A DNA stretch of 8,415 bases, taken from NCBI GenBank assembly GCA_021793715.1, contig JAJYSF010000026.1:1-8415 (forward strand). The letters run 5' to 3'. This DNA is from Actinomycetes bacterium. Lineage in GTDB: Bacteria > Actinomycetota > Actinomycetes > Actinomycetales > Microbacteriaceae. Each line of letters opens with the position of its first letter. Within the stretch, counting starts at the first letter, position 1. The translations under genes were made by a program, and so were the position numbers. The notes under the pieces were generated by a model that was not told the origin of the DNA, searched no databases, and saw only the letters and a list, made by a program, of their open reading frames with translations. Shown piece by piece: positions 6,065-8,415 of this stretch.

Positions 6065-7366
6065 ATGGTACGCATCGGCGCGAAGAAGACCACGGGCTGG
6101 AAGGCGACGATCGCCGTCGCCATGTCCAATTACATCGAATCGGGTTCGATCATCGCGATCGCGACGTCGATGGTGTTCTGGATGCAGGAGTTCGGATTCG
6201 ACAGCGCATTCCAGGGCCTGCTTGCAGCGCTGAGCGCGAACGCCTTCGGCGCGGCGATCGGTGCGATCATCGGCGGCCCGCTCTGCGACCGCTACGGCCG
6301 CAAGTTCATCTACACCTATGACCTGATCCTCTACATGGTCGGCGTGCTCATCGCGGCATTCGCGATGGACCAGTGGATGCTCCTCGGCGCCTTCATCGTC
6401 ACGGGTATCGCGGTCGGCGCGGGCGTGCCTGCCTCGTGGACGTACATCGCCGAAGAGGCGCCGAGCGACCGCCGGGCCGCGCACGTCGGCACGGCGCAGC
6501 TCGCCTGGTCGGTCGGCCCGGCGATCGGGTTCCTCCTCGCCGCGATCCTCGCCCCGGCGGGCCTCATGGGGTCGCGCCTGATCTTCCTGCACCTGTTCGT
6601 CGTCGCGTTCATTACCTGGTGGGTGCGCCGCGGCCTCGAGGAGTCGAAGAACTGGAAGGACACGCAGGCGATCCGCACGCAGCAGGGCGCGAAGGCGGCC
6701 GCCGGTCGCGGGTTCAAGGCCCTGCTCACCCGCAAGCAGAACCTGCTCGCGATCCTCTTCCTCATCGGCGTGTACTCGTTCTGGAACACCGTCGCCGGCC
6801 AGGCAGGCATGTTCATGCCCGACGTCTACCGCGCCTCGGGTCTCACGGACCCCGCACAGCAGTACTTCCTGCAGTCGTTCCTGTGGGGCATGACGGTGGT
6901 CGGCACCTTCGTCTTCATGGCGCTCGGCGACCGCATGTCGCGCCGCCTGCTGTACTTCGTCGGCGCCGCGCTCGGCATCGCCGGCTGGGTCGTGCTCGTC
7001 TACATGCCGAATGGCACGCCGACCCTCTTCGGCTTCGCGATCCTCTGGGGATTCGCTGCCGGCATCGGCGCGCAGGCGTTCTACGGCCTATGGACCGCCG
7101 AGCTCTTCGCCACCCAGTACCGCGCGTCGGCTCAGGGCCTGCTGTTCTTCACCGCCCGCATCATGGTCGGCGTGCTCAGCTACGGCTTCCCGGTGTGGCT
7201 CGAGACGCTCGGGCTCCCGACGCTTGGCGGCATCCTCATCGCGATCCTCGCCGTGTCGCTGGTCGTGGGCACCGTCTGGGCGCCGAACACACAGGGCAAG
7301 ACGCTCGACGAGATCGAGAACGAGCGCTACGGCACCGTGAAGGACAACACCCTCACGCCGGCGTGA
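6065..7366 (+). CDS. MFS transporter, sugar-porter-like
   Basis: A 433-residue, 12-segment major facilitator transporter of the plasma membrane, the usual size for the group. The signature loop between segments 2 and 3 reads GGPLCDRYGRK (Asp75 to Lys80). Its degenerate repeat in the second half is GDRMSRR (318-324). A charged central cytoplasmic loop spans about 189-222, TAELFATQYRASAQG (363-377) resembles the conserved loop before segment 11, and the C-terminal PNTQGKTLDEIE (407-418) matches the PETKGxTLEEIE tail of sugar porters. ATG 6065 has only a weak distant GGAAAG (6046-6051); the next candidate, ATG 6122, would cut into the first membrane segment, so 6065 is preferred. It has its own predicted promoter and LacI-type operator. 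It likely imports a sugar or organic acid by proton symport. Family firm, substrate unknown. Confidence 0.9.
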   Translation: MVRIGAKKTTGWKATIAVAMSNYIESGSIIAIATSMVFWMQEFGFDSAFQGLLAALSANAFGAAIGAIIGGPLCDRYGRKFIYTYDLILYMVGVLIAAFAMDQWMLLGAFIVTGIAVGAGVPASWTYIAEEAPSDRRAAHVGTAQLAWSVGPAIGFLLAAILAPAGLMGSRLIFLHLFVVAFITWWVRRGLEESKNWKDTQAIRTQQGAKAAAGRGFKALLTRKQNLLAILFLIGVYSFWNTVAGQAGMFMPDVYRASGLTDPAQQYFLQSFLWGMTVVGTFVFMALGDRMSRRLLYFVGAALGIAGWVVLVYMPNGTPTLFGFAILWGFAAGIGAQAFYGLWTAELFATQYRASAQGLLFFTARIMVGVLSYGFPVWLETLGLPTLGGILIAILAVSLVVGTVWAPNTQGKTLDEIENERYGTVKDNTLTPA

Positions 7367-7376
7367 CGCTCGCCCG

Positions 7377-7410
7377 GCGGCGCCCTTCCCCCTCGGGCGG
7401 AGGGCGCCGC
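7377..7410. terminator. Bidirectional terminator-like hairpin between convergent genes
   Basis: GCGGCGCCCT (7377-7386) and AGGGCGCCGC (7401-7410) form a perfect 10-bp inverted repeat around a 14-base loop. It begins 11 bases after the MFS stop and its right arm ends on the last base of the LacI stop codon, so it can serve both convergent transcripts. No T-run follows on either strand, which is common in GC-rich actinobacteria. Confidence 0.7.
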
Positions 7411-8415
7411 TACGCCCCAGTGGAGGCGCGCACGATCAGCTCCGGTTCGAACTCGATCGTCTCGGGCGCGCGGGTCGGATCCTCGATGAGGGCGGCGAGC
7501 AGGTCGAGCGCGCGCGAGCCGATGAGCTGCGCGGGCTGGCGGATCGAGGTGAGCGGCACCACGGTTGACTGCGCGAACGCGATGTCGTCGTAGCCGATGA
7601 GCGCGATGTCGTCCGGAATGCGCAGCGATCCCATCATTACGAGCGCCTGCATGATGCCGACGGCGATGAGGTCGTTCGCGGCGAAGATCGCGTCGGGGCG
7701 GTCTGCGGGTCTCCTCGCGACGATCGCGGCGCCGGCGTCGCGCCCGGCGAGCACCGTGAGCTGGTCGGTCTCGAGGTGCTCGAGCGTGGCATCGCGGGCG
7801 TCGTTCACAGCGCCACACGCCCCCGCGAGGCGGTCATCGACCTGGCGAAGCACGTCGGGGTGTCCGCCGACGAAGGCGATCCGACGCCGCCCCTGGTCGA
7901 GCAGGTGGCGCGCCGCGATGTCGCCGCCGCGGACGTCGTCGACCGCGACGGCCGAGAAATCGGATCCGGGGGCCGTGCGGTCGACGAGGACGACGGGGAT
8001 CCCCCGCTCGCGTAGTCGTACGGCGGAGGCGAGCGTCTCGGACGTGGGGGAGAGGAGCACCCCGCTGACCCGCTGCTCTTCGAACAGAGCGAGGTAGGCG
8101 TCTTCGCGCTGCTTCCGCTCGTCACTGTTGCCGAGGAGGACCGCCAGGCCGCGTTCTGATGCCGCGTCTTCGGCGCCGCGGGCGACGTCGGTGAAGAAGG
8201 GGTTGCCGGCGTCGAGCACGACGAGGCCGACGGTCGTGCTGCGGCCCGCGCGCAGCTGCCGGGCGGCGTCGTTGCGTACGTATCCGAGCTCGTCGATCGC
8301 CTGGCGCACGCGCGCGACGGTCGTGGCGGCGACGGCGTCCGGGCGGTTCAGGACGTTCGACACCGTCCCCACGGAAACGCCGGCGTGATTCGCCACGTCG
8401 CGGATACTGACCGCC
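7410..8415 (-). CDS. LacI-family transcriptional regulator (N-terminus cut by window edge)
   Basis: Read on the minus strand, this encodes a nearly complete LacI-family repressor ending at TAG (7412-7410). The N-terminal helix-turn-helix SIRDVANHAGVSVGTVSNVLN lies at about 8346-8408, followed by a hinge-type helix (AARQLRAGRS) and the periplasmic-binding-protein-like sensor domain. Typical landmarks there are VDRTAPGSDFSAVAVDD, RRRIAFVGG, IFAANDLIAVG and IALIGYDDIAFAQ, with a TSIRQP segment near the end. A GTG at 8396-8394 is not the true start, because the conserved residues AVSIRD continue in frame to the edge; the start codon lies outside. It is convergent with the MFS gene and separated from it by a terminator-like hairpin. 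It probably represses transport genes until a sugar-like inducer binds. Candidate sites are at 5995-6006 and, more weakly, 1548-1559. Confidence 0.92.
   Translation of the reverse strand, partial: AVSIRDVANHAGVSVGTVSNVLNRPDAVAATTVARVRQAIDELGYVRNDAARQLRAGRSTTVGLVVLDAGNPFFTDVARGAEDAASERGLAVLLGNSDERKQREDAYLALFEEQRVSGVLLSPTSETLASAVRLRERGIPVVLVDRTAPGSDFSAVAVDDVRGGDIAARHLLDQGRRRIAFVGGHPDVLRQVDDRLAGACGAVNDARDATLEHLETDQLTVLAGRDAGAAIVARRPADRPDAIFAANDLIAVGIMQALVMMGSLRIPDDIALIGYDDIAFAQSTVVPLTSIRQPAQLIGSRALDLLAALIEDPTRAPETIEFEPELIVRASTGA

Noticed and set aside
6373..7593. Plus-strand frame overlapping the MFS gene and the end of the LacI gene
   Set aside because: Arg/Pro/His-rich shadow frame running through a terminator hairpin and two real genes.
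8394..8396. GTG as the start of the LacI-family regulator
   Set aside because: Starting here would remove the first helix of the DNA-binding domain; the family-typical SIRDVA continues upstream to the window edge.
1..8415. Search for tRNA, rRNA, CRISPR repeats, insertion sequences, att sites or defence genes
   Set aside because: None were seen; spacing, codon bias and content are uniform with a chromosomal carbohydrate-utilisation locus.

Overview
The window is GC-rich throughout, with strongly G/C-biased third codon positions, GGAG-type ribosome-binding sites, a lipobox-bearing ABC binding protein and a promoter of the form TTGACG-18-TAGCGT. Together these point to a high-GC Gram-positive actinobacterium. 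Microbacteriaceae (Microbacterium-like) is a reasonable guess, but the sequence alone does not fix the genus. No rRNA, tRNA, CRISPR array, insertion sequence or phage gene was seen.

Layout. (1) Positions 1-1503 hold the end of a plus-strand catabolic operon: the last 55 codons of an unidentified protein, a MaoC-type hot-dog dehydratase (170-628) and a metal-dependent lactonase-like amidohydrolase (643-1503). (2) A 147-base gap (1504-1650) carries a promoter and candidate operators. (3) Positions 1651-5939 form a tightly packed transport operon: a lipoprotein solute-binding protein, two MalF/MalG-type permeases and a Gfo/Idh/MocA oxidoreductase. The last three genes are joined by a short gap or ATGA overlaps. 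No ATPase gene is present, so the importer probably borrows an ATPase encoded elsewhere. (4) A 125-base gap (5940-6064) holds a hairpin, a -10 box and a good LacI-type operator. It leads into an MFS sugar-porter-like transporter (6065-7366). (5) A perfect 10-bp inverted repeat separates this from a convergent LacI-family regulator on the minus strand (7410 to beyond the right edge).

How the parts may work together. Uptake (ABC importer plus MFS porter), an NAD(P)-dependent sugar oxidoreductase, a lactonase and a dehydratase-fold enzyme are what an oxidative, non-phosphorylative route for a sugar or sugar acid would need: oxidise to lactone, open the lactone, then dehydrate. The LacI-type repressor is the obvious candidate controller. 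A TGAATCGTTTCA box lies just downstream of the predicted MFS transcription start, and a weaker relative overlaps the -35 of the ABC operon. The substrate cannot be named from sequence. The pathway is inferred from family membership and gene order only.

This looks like an accessory carbohydrate-utilisation locus, not a defence or mobile system. The most distinctive points are the MaoC protein in a lactonase operon with an altered hydratase motif, the orphan ABC importer paired with an MFS porter, and the putative shared LacI operators.
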